Assembly (NCBI GenBank): GCA_943323675.2
Contig: CALPIR020000123.1
Location: 1 to 6,802 of the forward strand
DNA: 6,802 nt
DNA from: Chitinophaga pinensis
Lineage (GTDB): Bacteria; Bacteroidota; Bacteroidia; UKL13-3
Direction of reading: 5' to 3'
The translations under genes were made by a program, and so were the position numbers. Position 1 is the first letter of the stretch. Every line of letters starts with the position of its first letter. Positions 1 through 6,619 of the stretch are shown piece after piece. The notes under the pieces were generated by a model. That model was not told the DNA's origin. It did not search any database and saw only the letters and a program-made list of their open reading frames with translations.

Positions 1-372
1 GTATCTAAACAGTGGTTTTGTGTTTATAATGCCTAACTTATTTGTTAATTCTTCGGCAAATTTTTGTTTATCGTGATAAGCAGTAAATGTTGTACCATCC
101 TCATAAAAATAGTTACAAGCTTTTTCTATTTGCTCGTACTCAAAATAATCGCTAGGATTTTTACCCGCTAATTTAAATAAATCTGTAACCAATTCAGGTA
201 GAGTGAATAATGAAGGACCTGCATCAAACCTATACCCATCTAAATTAATCTCAGTAAGTTTACCTCCTGGATAGGCATTACTTTCATAAACAGTAACAAC
301 TTGTCCGGCAACGGCTAATCTTACTGCACTTGCCAAACCAGCTATTCCCGATCCAATAATAATTACATTCAT
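1..372 (-). CDS. crtD: CrtI-family carotenoid desaturase, probably CrtD (1-hydroxycarotenoid 3,4-desaturase), N-terminal part
   Basis: Reading the minus strand from the ATG at 372-370 gives 124 uninterrupted codons that run off the left edge, so about a quarter of a roughly 490-residue protein is present. The N-terminus MNVIIIGSGIAGLASAVRLA is a Rossmann FAD-binding fold (GxGxxG, residues 8-13). It is followed by an acidic residue at the end of beta-2 (VYES, near 31), the YPGGK motif, and the CrtI-family FDAGPSLFTLPELV block near residues 48-61. The stretch CNYFYEDGTTF and its surroundings resemble Bacteroidota CrtD more than phytoene desaturase. That family is membrane-associated and introduces the C3',4' double bond into 1'-hydroxylated carotenoids. 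The window also encodes a separate CrtI, so this copy is a paralogue with a later step as its likely job. It is divergent from the carotenoid operon across a 413-bp spacer. CrtI-family membership is certain. The exact substrate is inference, because the specificity-bearing C-terminal part is outside the window. Confidence -1.
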   Translation of the reverse strand, partial: MNVIIIGSGIAGLASAVRLAVAGQVVTVYESNAYPGGKLTEINLDGYRFDAGPSLFTLPELVTDLFKLAGKNPSDYFEYEQIEKACNYFYEDGTTFTAYHDKQKFAEELTNKLGIINTKPLFRY

Positions 373-416
373 GGTTATATGATTAATACTTACGCGAAGT
401 AAACACTAAAATCAAG

Positions 417-434
417 GAGATAAAAATTTATCTC
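417..434. repeat. Short perfect inverted repeat, candidate operator
   Basis: GAGATAAA and its exact reverse complement TTTATCTC are separated by two bases. The centre lies about 53 bp upstream of the crtD-like start codon, inside the presumed 5' leader if transcription begins near 536. With no U-tract and weak A/T-rich pairing it is not a convincing terminator; a dimeric regulator site is the likelier reading. An 8-bp repeat can arise by chance in DNA this AT-rich, so its location is the only real support. Confidence -1.
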
Positions 435-508
435 ATGGTATTTATAGCTTCAAGTTCTGATGAAATGCATTATTCATTATCTCTATCATTTGACTCCAAC
501 TACATAAG

Positions 509-526
509 TAACTAATACAGTAGTTA
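509..526. repeat. Interrupted inverted repeat TAACTA-N6-TAGTTA, candidate operator
   Basis: Two exact 6-bp half-sites face each other across a 6-bp spacer, a geometry typical of sites bound by dimeric helix-turn-helix regulators. It lies just downstream, on the minus strand, of the candidate promoter at 543-571, where a bound repressor could block early transcription of the crtD-like gene. Chance occurrence cannot be excluded. Confidence -1.
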
Positions 527-542
527 GGTACAAGACATTATA

Positions 543-571
543 CAAATTAACCACAACTACTTTTAACCAAA
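543..571 (-). promoter_or_regulatory. Candidate Bacteroidota-type promoter for the crtD-like gene
   Basis: On the minus strand, TTTG (571-568) is followed after 17 bases by TTAATTTG (550-543). This matches the Bacteroidota sigma-ABfr pattern of a -33 TTTG/TTG and a -7 TAnnTTTG with one mismatch (TT for TA) and acceptable spacing. Transcription would start near 536, giving a leader of about 165 nt before the ATG at 372 that includes both inverted repeats. The assignment is by pattern only; such matches are common in AT-rich DNA. Confidence -1.
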
Positions 572-751
572 AAATAACTGTATACACGTCAATTAAAAAT
601 CATTTACGATATGAATAGAGGATATGTTGTAAAAAGCGCTCTTACGAATCCAAATAGTGTTTTTTTATTTCAAAATTTTGTTGCTCAGGTGAGCCACAAT
701 AGAAGCGATTAAGACGGATAAAAAGCTTAAAATCAACAAAACAATATCCAA

Positions 752-785
752 TCTGTTTGGTTTTTTATATGTACAATTGTATTAA
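752..785 (+). promoter_or_regulatory. Candidate promoter/operator just upstream of the TonB-dependent receptor
   Basis: TCTGTTTG (752-759) is one mismatch from the -7 consensus TAnnTTTG, and TACAATTG (772-779) is also one mismatch away. Neither has a clear -33 TTG at 17-23 bp, so the true promoter remains uncertain. The second lies inside the perfect 10-bp palindrome TACAATTGTA (772-781), which ends 4 bp before the ATG at 786. A protein bound there would cover the start site or the ribosome landing region. No Shine-Dalgarno sequence is visible, as is usual in this phylum. Confidence -1.
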
Positions 786-3197
786 ATGAAAAAATCTATT
801 TTTGTCTTATTATGCATTTTATTCAGTATCCAAGTTATTTACGCTCAATCAAAGGGAGTTGTAACTGGAGTTATAAAGGATAAATACACACAAGAATTAC
901 TTACTGGAGCAACTATCCTTTTAGAGGGCACATCACTTGGAGCCCAATCAGATTTAGAAGGAAAATTTAAGATAACAGGAATTACTCCTGGCTCATACAA
1001 CATCAAACTACAATACATAGGCTATCAACCAAAAACACTATTTAATGTAGTGGTTACATCTGGTAACGTACAAACCTTTAATATTGAATTGGAACCTGAA
1101 AGTAAAGGATTAAATGAAGTAGTAGTGCAAAGTAGGACCTTTGGTAAGAAAACAGAAACACCGCTATCGGTTCAAAACTTAACTGCAGAAGAAATTAAAA
1201 GTAATCCAGGAGGGAATTTTGATATCAGCAGGGTAATTCAAGCCTTACCAGGTGTTGGTGGCAATACTGGTGGTGGGGCGTTTCGAAATGATATTTTGAT
1301 ACGTGGTGGTGGGCCAAGTGAAAATGTGTTTTATATCGATGGCATTGAAATTCCTGTAATCAATCATTTTAGTACCCAAGGTTCAAGTGGCGGACCACAA
1401 GGTATATTAAATGTAAGCCTTATTGAAGAGGTTTCTTTAACTACCAGTAGTTTTAAAGCCAATATAGACAATGCCTTATCATCGGTTTTAAGCTTCAAAC
1501 AACGTGATGGAAACAGTGAGCGGATACAAGGAAATGTGCGACTAAGTGCTTCGGAGTTTGGTTTAACATTAGACGGACCTATCAGTAAAAAAACCACTTT
1601 TTTAGCCTCAGCAAGAAGAAGCTACTTGGAGTTTTTATTCATGGCACTCGATTTACCTATTCGCCCCAATTATTGGGATTTTCAATTTAAAACCACTACT
1701 AAAATTGACAATAAAACGGTACTAACCACATTAGGTGTGGGCGCCATTGATCAATTTAGTTTTGCCGTACCTAAAAAATCAACTCCCGAATCTGAATATA
1801 TTTTACTATCAAATCCATTTATTAACCAATGGAATTACACCATAGGTACCACACTTAAACGTAGAATTAACAATGGTTTTATTAATGTATCTGCCAGTAG
1901 AAATATGTTTGAAAACAGATTAGACCGTTTTACTGATTCCAAAAACAAGGACGAAAGTACACGTACATTAAAATTGATATCACAAGAAATTGAAAATAAG
2001 TTTCGATTTGATTTGAATAAATACAGTGGCAAATGGAAATACAGTTACGGAGGGATGTTTCAATATGTTAAATTTAACAATGCGGGTTTTACAGTGCAAA
2101 AAAATACTGCAACAGGAAACACATTTTCTATTCCGCTTAACACCAATATTGAGTTCTATAAATACGGACTTTTTGCCGATGTAAGCAAACGTGTTTTATC
2201 AGATAAATTGAATATTTCTTTTGGTATACGAAGCGATGGAAATACGTTTTTAAATAATGGAAACAAGATTTGGGAAACACTTTCACCGCGTATATCTGCA
2301 TCATATGCATTAATGTCGAACCTAAATATTAACGCTAGCGTTGGCCGCTATTACCGTTTGCCAGGATATACCATTTTAGGCTTTAAAGACAGCTTAGGCC
2401 ATTTTCAAAATAAAGACAATAAATACATTGGTGTTGATCATTATGTTGCAGGCATTGAATATTTGCCAACAAATACCACCCGCATTACACTAGAGGGTTT
2501 TTACAAACAATATTTTAATTATTCTATATCTGAAAAAGATGGTATTTCTTTGGCCAATCAAGGTACAGAATTTGGCGCAATAGGTAACGAAAACATAAGC
2601 AGTTTAGGTAAAGGCAGGGCTTATGGATTTGAGCTTTTTTTACAACAAAAACTGATTAATGGATTTTACACCACTTTATCATATACCTTTTTTTACAGCC
2701 AATTTAGTGGAGCCAATACAAAATACGTTGCTTCAGCTTGGGATAACCGACATTTAATTTCTGCCATAGCTGGATACAAATTTAAAAAAGGTTGGGAAGT
2801 AGGTTTAAAACATCGATTTGCAGGCGGAAACCCATACACCCCATTCGATGAAAACCGCTCTCGTCAAAACTATTTGTTAACCGGATCGGGTACTCTTGAT
2901 TTTTCTTTACTTAATACCATTCGTTTAGGAACGTTTAATCAAACAGATATTAGGGTTGATAAAAAATGGAACTTTAAGCGCATTACATTAGATGTTTTTC
3001 TTGATATCCAGAATGTTTTACGTTCAAAAAACCCTGCAAATCCTCAATATGCGTTCGAACGTACGGCAGATAATGCTGGCTGGGCAACAACAGATGGTCA
3101 AGCCATTAAATCAGATGGAAGTAATGGCATTCCAAAAATTATTCCTAACTTTAACGACACTTTCTTGCCAACGTTTGGGTTTATAGTAGAATTTTAA
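786..3197 (+). CDS. TonB-dependent outer-membrane receptor with N-terminal carboxypeptidase-regulatory-like domain
   Basis: This 803-residue protein has the full architecture of a Bacteroidota TonB-dependent receptor. Residues 1-20 are a Sec signal peptide (hydrophobic core FVLLCILFSIQVIYA, cut probably before Q21; the Cys at 10 is not a lipobox). Residues about 24-103 form the CarboxypepD_reg-like beta-sandwich (GVVTGVIKD, GATILLEGTS, SDLEGKFKITGI, YIGYQP). A TonB-box-like LNEVVV sits at 109-114. The plug spans about 124-240 with the NDILIRGG and YIDGIEIP motifs, and a 22-strand barrel fills the rest, ending in the aromatic signature FGFIVEF with a terminal Phe. Such proteins import a ligand across the outer membrane using TonB-ExbBD energy. 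No SusD partner is adjacent, so a polysaccharide system is unlikely, and the ligand cannot be read from sequence. It is co-directional with crtI 74 bp downstream and may be co-transcribed with the carotenoid genes. The start is the only one that gives the signal peptide. Confidence -1.
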   Translation: MKKSIFVLLCILFSIQVIYAQSKGVVTGVIKDKYTQELLTGATILLEGTSLGAQSDLEGKFKITGITPGSYNIKLQYIGYQPKTLFNVVVTSGNVQTFNIELEPESKGLNEVVVQSRTFGKKTETPLSVQNLTAEEIKSNPGGNFDISRVIQALPGVGGNTGGGAFRNDILIRGGGPSENVFYIDGIEIPVINHFSTQGSSGGPQGILNVSLIEEVSLTTSSFKANIDNALSSVLSFKQRDGNSERIQGNVRLSASEFGLTLDGPISKKTTFLASARRSYLEFLFMALDLPIRPNYWDFQFKTTTKIDNKTVLTTLGVGAIDQFSFAVPKKSTPESEYILLSNPFINQWNYTIGTTLKRRINNGFINVSASRNMFENRLDRFTDSKNKDESTRTLKLISQEIENKFRFDLNKYSGKWKYSYGGMFQYVKFNNAGFTVQKNTATGNTFSIPLNTNIEFYKYGLFADVSKRVLSDKLNISFGIRSDGNTFLNNGNKIWETLSPRISASYALMSNLNINASVGRYYRLPGYTILGFKDSLGHFQNKDNKYIGVDHYVAGIEYLPTNTTRITLEGFYKQYFNYSISEKDGISLANQGTEFGAIGNENISSLGKGRAYGFELFLQQKLINGFYTTLSYTFFYSQFSGANTKYVASAWDNRHLISAIAGYKFKKGWEVGLKHRFAGGNPYTPFDENRSRQNYLLTGSGTLDFSLLNTIRLGTFNQTDIRVDKKWNFKRITLDVFLDIQNVLRSKNPANPQYAFERTADNAGWATTDGQAIKSDGSNGIPKIIPNFNDTFLPTFGFIVEF

Positions 3198-3271
3198 AAT
3201 AATACCAAAAAACTTAAGCAATTTAACTCTGCAGGTGTAACAACAATAACTTGGAAAACAAAAATAAATCA

Positions 3272-4759
3272 ATGACTGCAAAAACGGCAATTGTAATAGG
3301 ATCGGGAGTGGCAGGACTTAGTGCTGCCAGTTACTTAGCTCAAAAAGGGCTGAAGGTTACTTTGCTCGAAAAAAATAGCGATGTTGGTGGCAGAGCACGT
3401 AAATTTGAAGCCCAAGGGTTTATGTTTGATATGGGCCCAAGTTGGTATTGGATGCCTGATGTATTTGAAAAGTTTTATAATGATTTTGGACACACTACTT
3501 CTGATTTTTACGAACTAAAACGGTTAGACCCAAGCTACCAGATATTTGATAAAAACGGTGAAGCCGTTACCATACCTGCAAACATGCTCGAACTGGAGCA
3601 ACTGTTTGAAAGTTATGAACCAGGAAGTGCAATTAAACTTAGATCGTTTTTAAAAGAAGCACAATACAAATATGAAGTTGGTATCAATGATTTGGTTTAC
3701 AAGCCAAGTATAAGCTTATTTGAATTTGCCGATGCCCGATTGCTTAAAGGCTTGATAAAAATGGATGTGTTTACTAGCATCAAAAAACATGTACGTAGTT
3801 TTGTTTCTCATCCTTTTTTAATTGAATTATTAGAGTTTCCAATTTTGTTTTTGGGTGCGTTGTCTAAAAATACACCCGCCCTGTATAGCTTAATGAATTA
3901 TGCCGATATGAGTTTGGGTACTTGGTACCCAATGGGTGGAATGTTTAAAATTATTGAAGCATTTAAAACAATTGCAATAGAACAAGGTGTTGATGTTAAA
4001 GTTAACCATGAGGTTTTAAAAATAGAAACAGAAAACGGAATAGCCACAAAAGTAATTACTGCACATGGCCATTTTGAGGCCGACATCATTGTAGGTGCAG
4101 GTGATTACCACCACATAGAACAAAAGCTGCTGCAAGCTGCTGACCAATCTTACAGCGAGAGCTACTGGGATAAAAGAAAACTAGCTCCCTCTTGTTTAAT
4201 TTATTACATAGGACTGAACAAACGTATTCCAGGTTTACAACACCATAACTTATTTTTTGATGCAGACTTTGCCCGTCATGCTCACGAAATTTATACCGAA
4301 CCAAAATGGCCAACAGAACCGCTATTTTATGTTTCGGCACCGAGTGTTACAGATCATACAGTTGCACCCGAAGGTTGTGAAAATTTATTTATGCTGATAC
4401 CCGTAGCACCAGGAATGGCGGATACCGAAGCCGTGCGTGAAAGTTATTTTAAAACCATAATGGCAAGATTAGAAAAACATACCAATACGGAAATCATGCC
4501 TCACGTAGTTTATAATAGAAGTTATGCTTACGCTGATTTTGTATCCGATTATCATGCATTTAAAGGAAACGCATATGGCTTAGCAAATACACTAGACCAA
4601 ACGGCTATACTTAAACCACGTATCAAAAGTAAAAAGATTAAAAACTTATACTTTGCTGGGCAATTAACAGTTCCCGGACCCGGTTTACCTCCAAGTATAA
4701 TTAGCGGAAATGTGGTTGCTAATTTAATTGCCAAAGACCTAAAAATTGTTAAAAATTAA
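3272..4759 (+). CDS. crtI: Phytoene desaturase CrtI
   Basis: This 495-residue FAD-dependent desaturase converts phytoene stepwise towards lycopene at the cytoplasmic membrane. The FAD/Rossmann motif GSGVAGLSAASYLAQKG begins at residue 10, E33 ends beta-2, and GGRAR (39-43) and FDMGPSWYWMPDVF (52-65) follow. The C-terminal FAD-contact block NLYFAGQLTVPGPGLPPSII starts near 458. Length and these blocks match Bacteroidota CrtI. The reading frame stays open to a TTG at 3251 (502 residues), but ATG at 3272 puts the usual few residues before the first beta strand and follows an A-rich leader, so I chose it. It overlaps nothing upstream, and crtB begins 3 nt after its stop, implying co-transcription. 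It differs clearly from the divergent paralogue at 1-372. The family is certain; the number of desaturation steps is inferred from the family. Confidence -1.
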   Translation: MTAKTAIVIGSGVAGLSAASYLAQKGLKVTLLEKNSDVGGRARKFEAQGFMFDMGPSWYWMPDVFEKFYNDFGHTTSDFYELKRLDPSYQIFDKNGEAVTIPANMLELEQLFESYEPGSAIKLRSFLKEAQYKYEVGINDLVYKPSISLFEFADARLLKGLIKMDVFTSIKKHVRSFVSHPFLIELLEFPILFLGALSKNTPALYSLMNYADMSLGTWYPMGGMFKIIEAFKTIAIEQGVDVKVNHEVLKIETENGIATKVITAHGHFEADIIVGAGDYHHIEQKLLQAADQSYSESYWDKRKLAPSCLIYYIGLNKRIPGLQHHNLFFDADFARHAHEIYTEPKWPTEPLFYVSAPSVTDHTVAPEGCENLFMLIPVAPGMADTEAVRESYFKTIMARLEKHTNTEIMPHVVYNRSYAYADFVSDYHAFKGNAYGLANTLDQTAILKPRIKSKKIKNLYFAGQLTVPGPGLPPSIISGNVVANLIAKDLKIVKN

Positions 4760-4762
4760 TCT

Positions 4763-5599
4763 ATGAAAGCATTATTTGACGACATTTCAGAGAGAACCAG
4801 TAGAATGGTTACTAACTCATACAGTACCTCCTTTTCTCTCGGGGTTAAATTTTTAGGCAAAAAATTCCACAACCCAATTTACGCCATATACGGTTTTGTT
4901 CGTTTTGCCGATGAAATTGTAGATACATTTCATCAATTTGATAAAAAGATTTTATTAGATGATTTTAAAACTGATACATATAAAGCAATTAAACAAGGTA
5001 TTAGCTTAAATCCTGTATTAAACAATTTTCAGAAAGTAGTAAATGAGTATCAAATAGACCACAAATTAATTGATACTTTTTTACATAGTATGGAGATGGA
5101 TTTAACTGAGCAAACATACGATCAACAAGGTTATGAAGAGTACATACTTGGTTCGGCAGAGGTAGTAGGACTGATGTGTTTGAAAGTTTTTGTTGAAGGC
5201 GACCAAACCCGATATGATGAATTAAAGAATAGCGCCATGAAATTGGGTGCCGCGTTTCAAAAAATAAACTTTTTACGCGATTTTAAAGCAGATGTAGATG
5301 GATTAGGAAGAATGTATTTCCCTCAATTACTTACACAAGCTTTTAATGATGAAACCAAACGTGAAATTGAAGCGGATATCATTAAAGATTTTGCTGCAGG
5401 TTACGAGGGAATTAAACAATTGCCTAAAGATGTACGATTGGGTGTTTATGTGGCATACATGTACTATAACAACCTGCTTAAAAAAATAATTAATATGCCT
5501 GTTAACCGCATATTAGAAGAACGCGTTCGTATACCCGATAACCAAAAGTACGCTCTGTTTTTTGGATCATACATTCGCCACAGTTTTAACATGCTGTAA
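4763..5599 (+). CDS. crtB: Phytoene synthase CrtB (squalene/phytoene synthase family)
   Basis: This 278-residue all-alpha prenyl synthase condenses two geranylgeranyl diphosphates through prephytoene diphosphate to phytoene, the committed carotenoid step. Both Mg-diphosphate-binding aspartate motifs are visible: FVRFADEIVD, with D50 and D54, and NFLRDFKAD, with D173 and D177, followed by GRMYFP (182-187). Residues 18-24 (NSYSTSF) match the substrate-proximal S-x-S-F region, and SAEVVGLMCLKVF (131-143) corresponds to the helix with the VAGxVG-type motif. The length is typical for Bacteroidota CrtB, slightly shorter than proteobacterial enzymes. It starts 3 nt after crtI and its stop TAA shares a base with the next ATG (TAATG), so it is translationally linked on both sides. 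A squalene or diapophytoene synthase is the main alternative, but the crtI and idi neighbours favour phytoene synthase. Confidence -1.
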   Translation: MKALFDDISERTSRMVTNSYSTSFSLGVKFLGKKFHNPIYAIYGFVRFADEIVDTFHQFDKKILLDDFKTDTYKAIKQGISLNPVLNNFQKVVNEYQIDHKLIDTFLHSMEMDLTEQTYDQQGYEEYILGSAEVVGLMCLKVFVEGDQTRYDELKNSAMKLGAAFQKINFLRDFKADVDGLGRMYFPQLLTQAFNDETKREIEADIIKDFAAGYEGIKQLPKDVRLGVYVAYMYYNNLLKKIINMPVNRILEERVRIPDNQKYALFFGSYIRHSFNML

Positions 5600-6087
5600 T
5601 GATACGTTGGTTGTTTTTGTTTTTTATTTTAACGGCTTTCACCTTCTCTCAGTTGTCATTAACTGAAGTAAGGAATGCTTATGAAAAGTCGGTATTTAAC
5701 GAGCAAACTGCTGTTAACTTATTGGCCTATTTAAAAACATCAAACAACCCAACATTTTTAGGATATAAAGGTGCAGTTACCATTGTAATGGCAAGGCATG
5801 TTATAAGTCCCTATAAAAAACTAAACTATTTTAAAACTGGGAAAGATGTTTTAGAAAAAGCCATCCAAAAAGAGCCTTTTAATGTAGAACTAAGATTTAT
5901 TCGCTTTTCTATTCAGTGTAATTCGCCCAAATTTTTAGATTATAATTCAAATATCTATGCAGATAAAGGGCTTTTACTAAAAGAAGTAAAAGCCCTTAAA
6001 GATGTAGATTTAAAAAAACGTATTACAAAATTTTTATTAAATAGTGTGGAGGTTAATAACGCAGAAAAAGCAGCCTTACAACAATAG
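5599..6087 (+). CDS. Uncharacterised small exported protein of the carotenoid operon
   Basis: This 162-residue protein has no function I can name. Residues 1-17 form a clear Sec signal peptide (MIRW, then LFLFFILTAFTFS, cleavage likely before Q18), so the mature part of about 145 residues should be periplasmic or exported; there is no lipobox Cys. The mature part looks helical. A segment near 55-66 (LGYKGAVTIVMA) and another at 81-105 (GKDVLEKAIQKEPFNVELRF) resemble TPR-like helix pairs, with the KAIQKEPFNVELRF stretch typical of a repeat boundary. From memory, similar small proteins occur beside crtB in other Bacteroidota, but no role is known to me. Its ATG overlaps the crtB stop by one base, indicating translational coupling, and idi follows after 7 nt. 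The coding sequence contains a perfect 13-bp inverted repeat at residues 123-133. A scaffold or an envelope role linked to carotenoid placement is speculation. Confidence -1.
   Translation: MIRWLFLFFILTAFTFSQLSLTEVRNAYEKSVFNEQTAVNLLAYLKTSNNPTFLGYKGAVTIVMARHVISPYKKLNYFKTGKDVLEKAIQKEPFNVELRFIRFSIQCNSPKFLDYNSNIYADKGLLLKEVKALKDVDLKKRITKFLLNSVEVNNAEKAALQQ
5966..5997 (+). repeat. Perfect 13-bp inverted repeat (stem-loop) inside a coding sequence, before idi
   Basis: AAGGGCTTTTACT (5966-5978) and its exact reverse complement AGTAAAAGCCCTT (5985-5997) are separated by a 6-nt loop (AAAAGA). In mRNA this would be a strong hairpin about 97 nt before the idi ATG. No U-run follows (the next bases are AAAGATG), so it is not a classical intrinsic terminator. 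It could pause RNA polymerase, protect or direct mRNA processing, or affect coupling to idi. The pairing is seen directly; the role is inference. Confidence -1.
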
Positions 6088-6094
6088 TTTAACC

Positions 6095-6604
6095 ATGCAA
6101 GAGTTTGTTATTTTAGTTGATGAGCACAACAATGAAATTGGCTTGATGGAGAAGTTAGAAGCCCATCAAAAAGCACTATTACATCGCGCATTCAGCATAT
6201 TTATTCTTAACAGCAAAGGAGAATTATTATTACAACAGCGTGCATTAAACAAATACCACAGTGGTGGTTTATGGACCAACACTTGTTGCAGCCATCCACG
6301 CGCAAACGAACAAACAATTGATGCAGCCCATCGCAGGTTAAACGAAGAGATGGGATTTGATTGTGAGTTAACAGAAAAGTTTAGCTTCTTATATAAAGCA
6401 CCATTTGACAATGGACTTACCGAACATGAACTTGATTTTATTTTTGTAGGTGAGTTTAATGGAATACCAAACATTAACCCCGAAGAAGTTAACGACTACA
6501 GTTGGATGATGATAGAGGATATATTGCTTGATGCAAAACAATTACCGAATAAATACACCGAGTGGTTTAAAATCATATTAAACCAATACGTTAGTCATTT
6601 GTAA
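6095..6604 (+). CDS. idi: Isopentenyl-diphosphate delta-isomerase, type 1 (Nudix fold)
   Basis: This 169-residue cytosolic enzyme interconverts IPP and DMAPP and so feeds prenyl chain synthesis for carotenoids. By alignment from memory with E. coli Idi, every catalytic and metal-binding position is present: H24 (LEAH), H30 (ALLHRAFS), C65 and H67 in WTNTCCSHP, E85 in RLNEEMG, the proton donor Y100, and the pair E110 and E112 in TEHELD. The CCSHP form of the cysteine motif is the one also seen in eukaryotic enzymes. The frame is open back to a GTG at 6044, which would overlap the preceding gene by 44 nt and add an unconserved tail, so the ATG at 6095 is preferred. It lies 7 nt after the secreted-protein gene and is evidently the last gene of the operon segment seen here. 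A complete, apparently functional enzyme. Confidence -1.
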   Translation: MQEFVILVDEHNNEIGLMEKLEAHQKALLHRAFSIFILNSKGELLLQQRALNKYHSGGLWTNTCCSHPRANEQTIDAAHRRLNEEMGFDCELTEKFSFLYKAPFDNGLTEHELDFIFVGEFNGIPNINPEEVNDYSWMMIEDILLDAKQLPNKYTEWFKIILNQYVSHL

Positions 6605-6619
6605 TTTAGTTAAGATGAG

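Larger units (their letters stand above)
373..785. other. Divergent intergenic control region between crtD-like gene and TonB-dependent receptor
   Basis: This 413-bp stretch separates two divergent starts and is very AT-rich. I find no convincing gene in it. The longest plus-strand readings from ATG are 33 codons (611-712) and 26 codons (435-515); neither has a recognisable motif or start context. It holds two inverted repeats (417-434 and 509-526), a promoter-like pair on the minus strand (543-571) and a palindrome abutting the receptor start (772-781), each listed separately. It most likely carries the promoters and operators for both directions. Confidence -1.

Noticed and set aside
435..515. 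Plus-strand 26-codon reading frame beginning directly after the inverted repeat at 417-434
   Set aside because: It is too short, has low-complexity Ser-rich content and shows no conservation signal that can be seen.
611..712. Plus-strand 33-codon reading frame in the divergent spacer, starting at an ATG
   Set aside because: It has no recognisable motif, signal peptide or start context, and a frame of this length is expected by chance. It is not supported as a gene without expression or conservation data.
1364..1597. Minus-strand 77-codon open frame inside the TonB-dependent receptor gene
   Set aside because: It is antisense to the conserved plug domain and has no motif; a chance frame.
2992..3186. 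Plus-strand 64-codon frame overlapping the 3' end of the receptor gene in another phase
   Set aside because: The receptor frame here encodes the conserved final barrel strands and terminal Phe. The alternative translation is unrelated low-information sequence, and no frameshift is needed.
5966..5997. Reading the 13-bp inverted repeat as an intrinsic terminator
   Set aside because: No run of T follows the stem, it lies inside a coding sequence, and idi lies downstream in the same apparent operon.
6048..6052. GGAGG resembling a Shine-Dalgarno sequence upstream of idi
   Set aside because: It is over 40 nt from the idi ATG, lies within the upstream coding sequence, and Bacteroidota rarely use such sites.
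6044..6094. GTG-initiated N-terminal extension of idi overlapping the preceding gene
   Set aside because: Type 1 isomerases start close to the first beta strand, as the ATG at 6095 gives. The extra 17 residues are encoded by the out-of-frame end of the upstream gene.
6166..6474. Minus-strand 102-codon open frame opposite idi
   Set aside because: It lies wholly antisense to a gene whose catalytic residues are all intact. Its translation shows no domain, so it is a shadow of idi codon structure.
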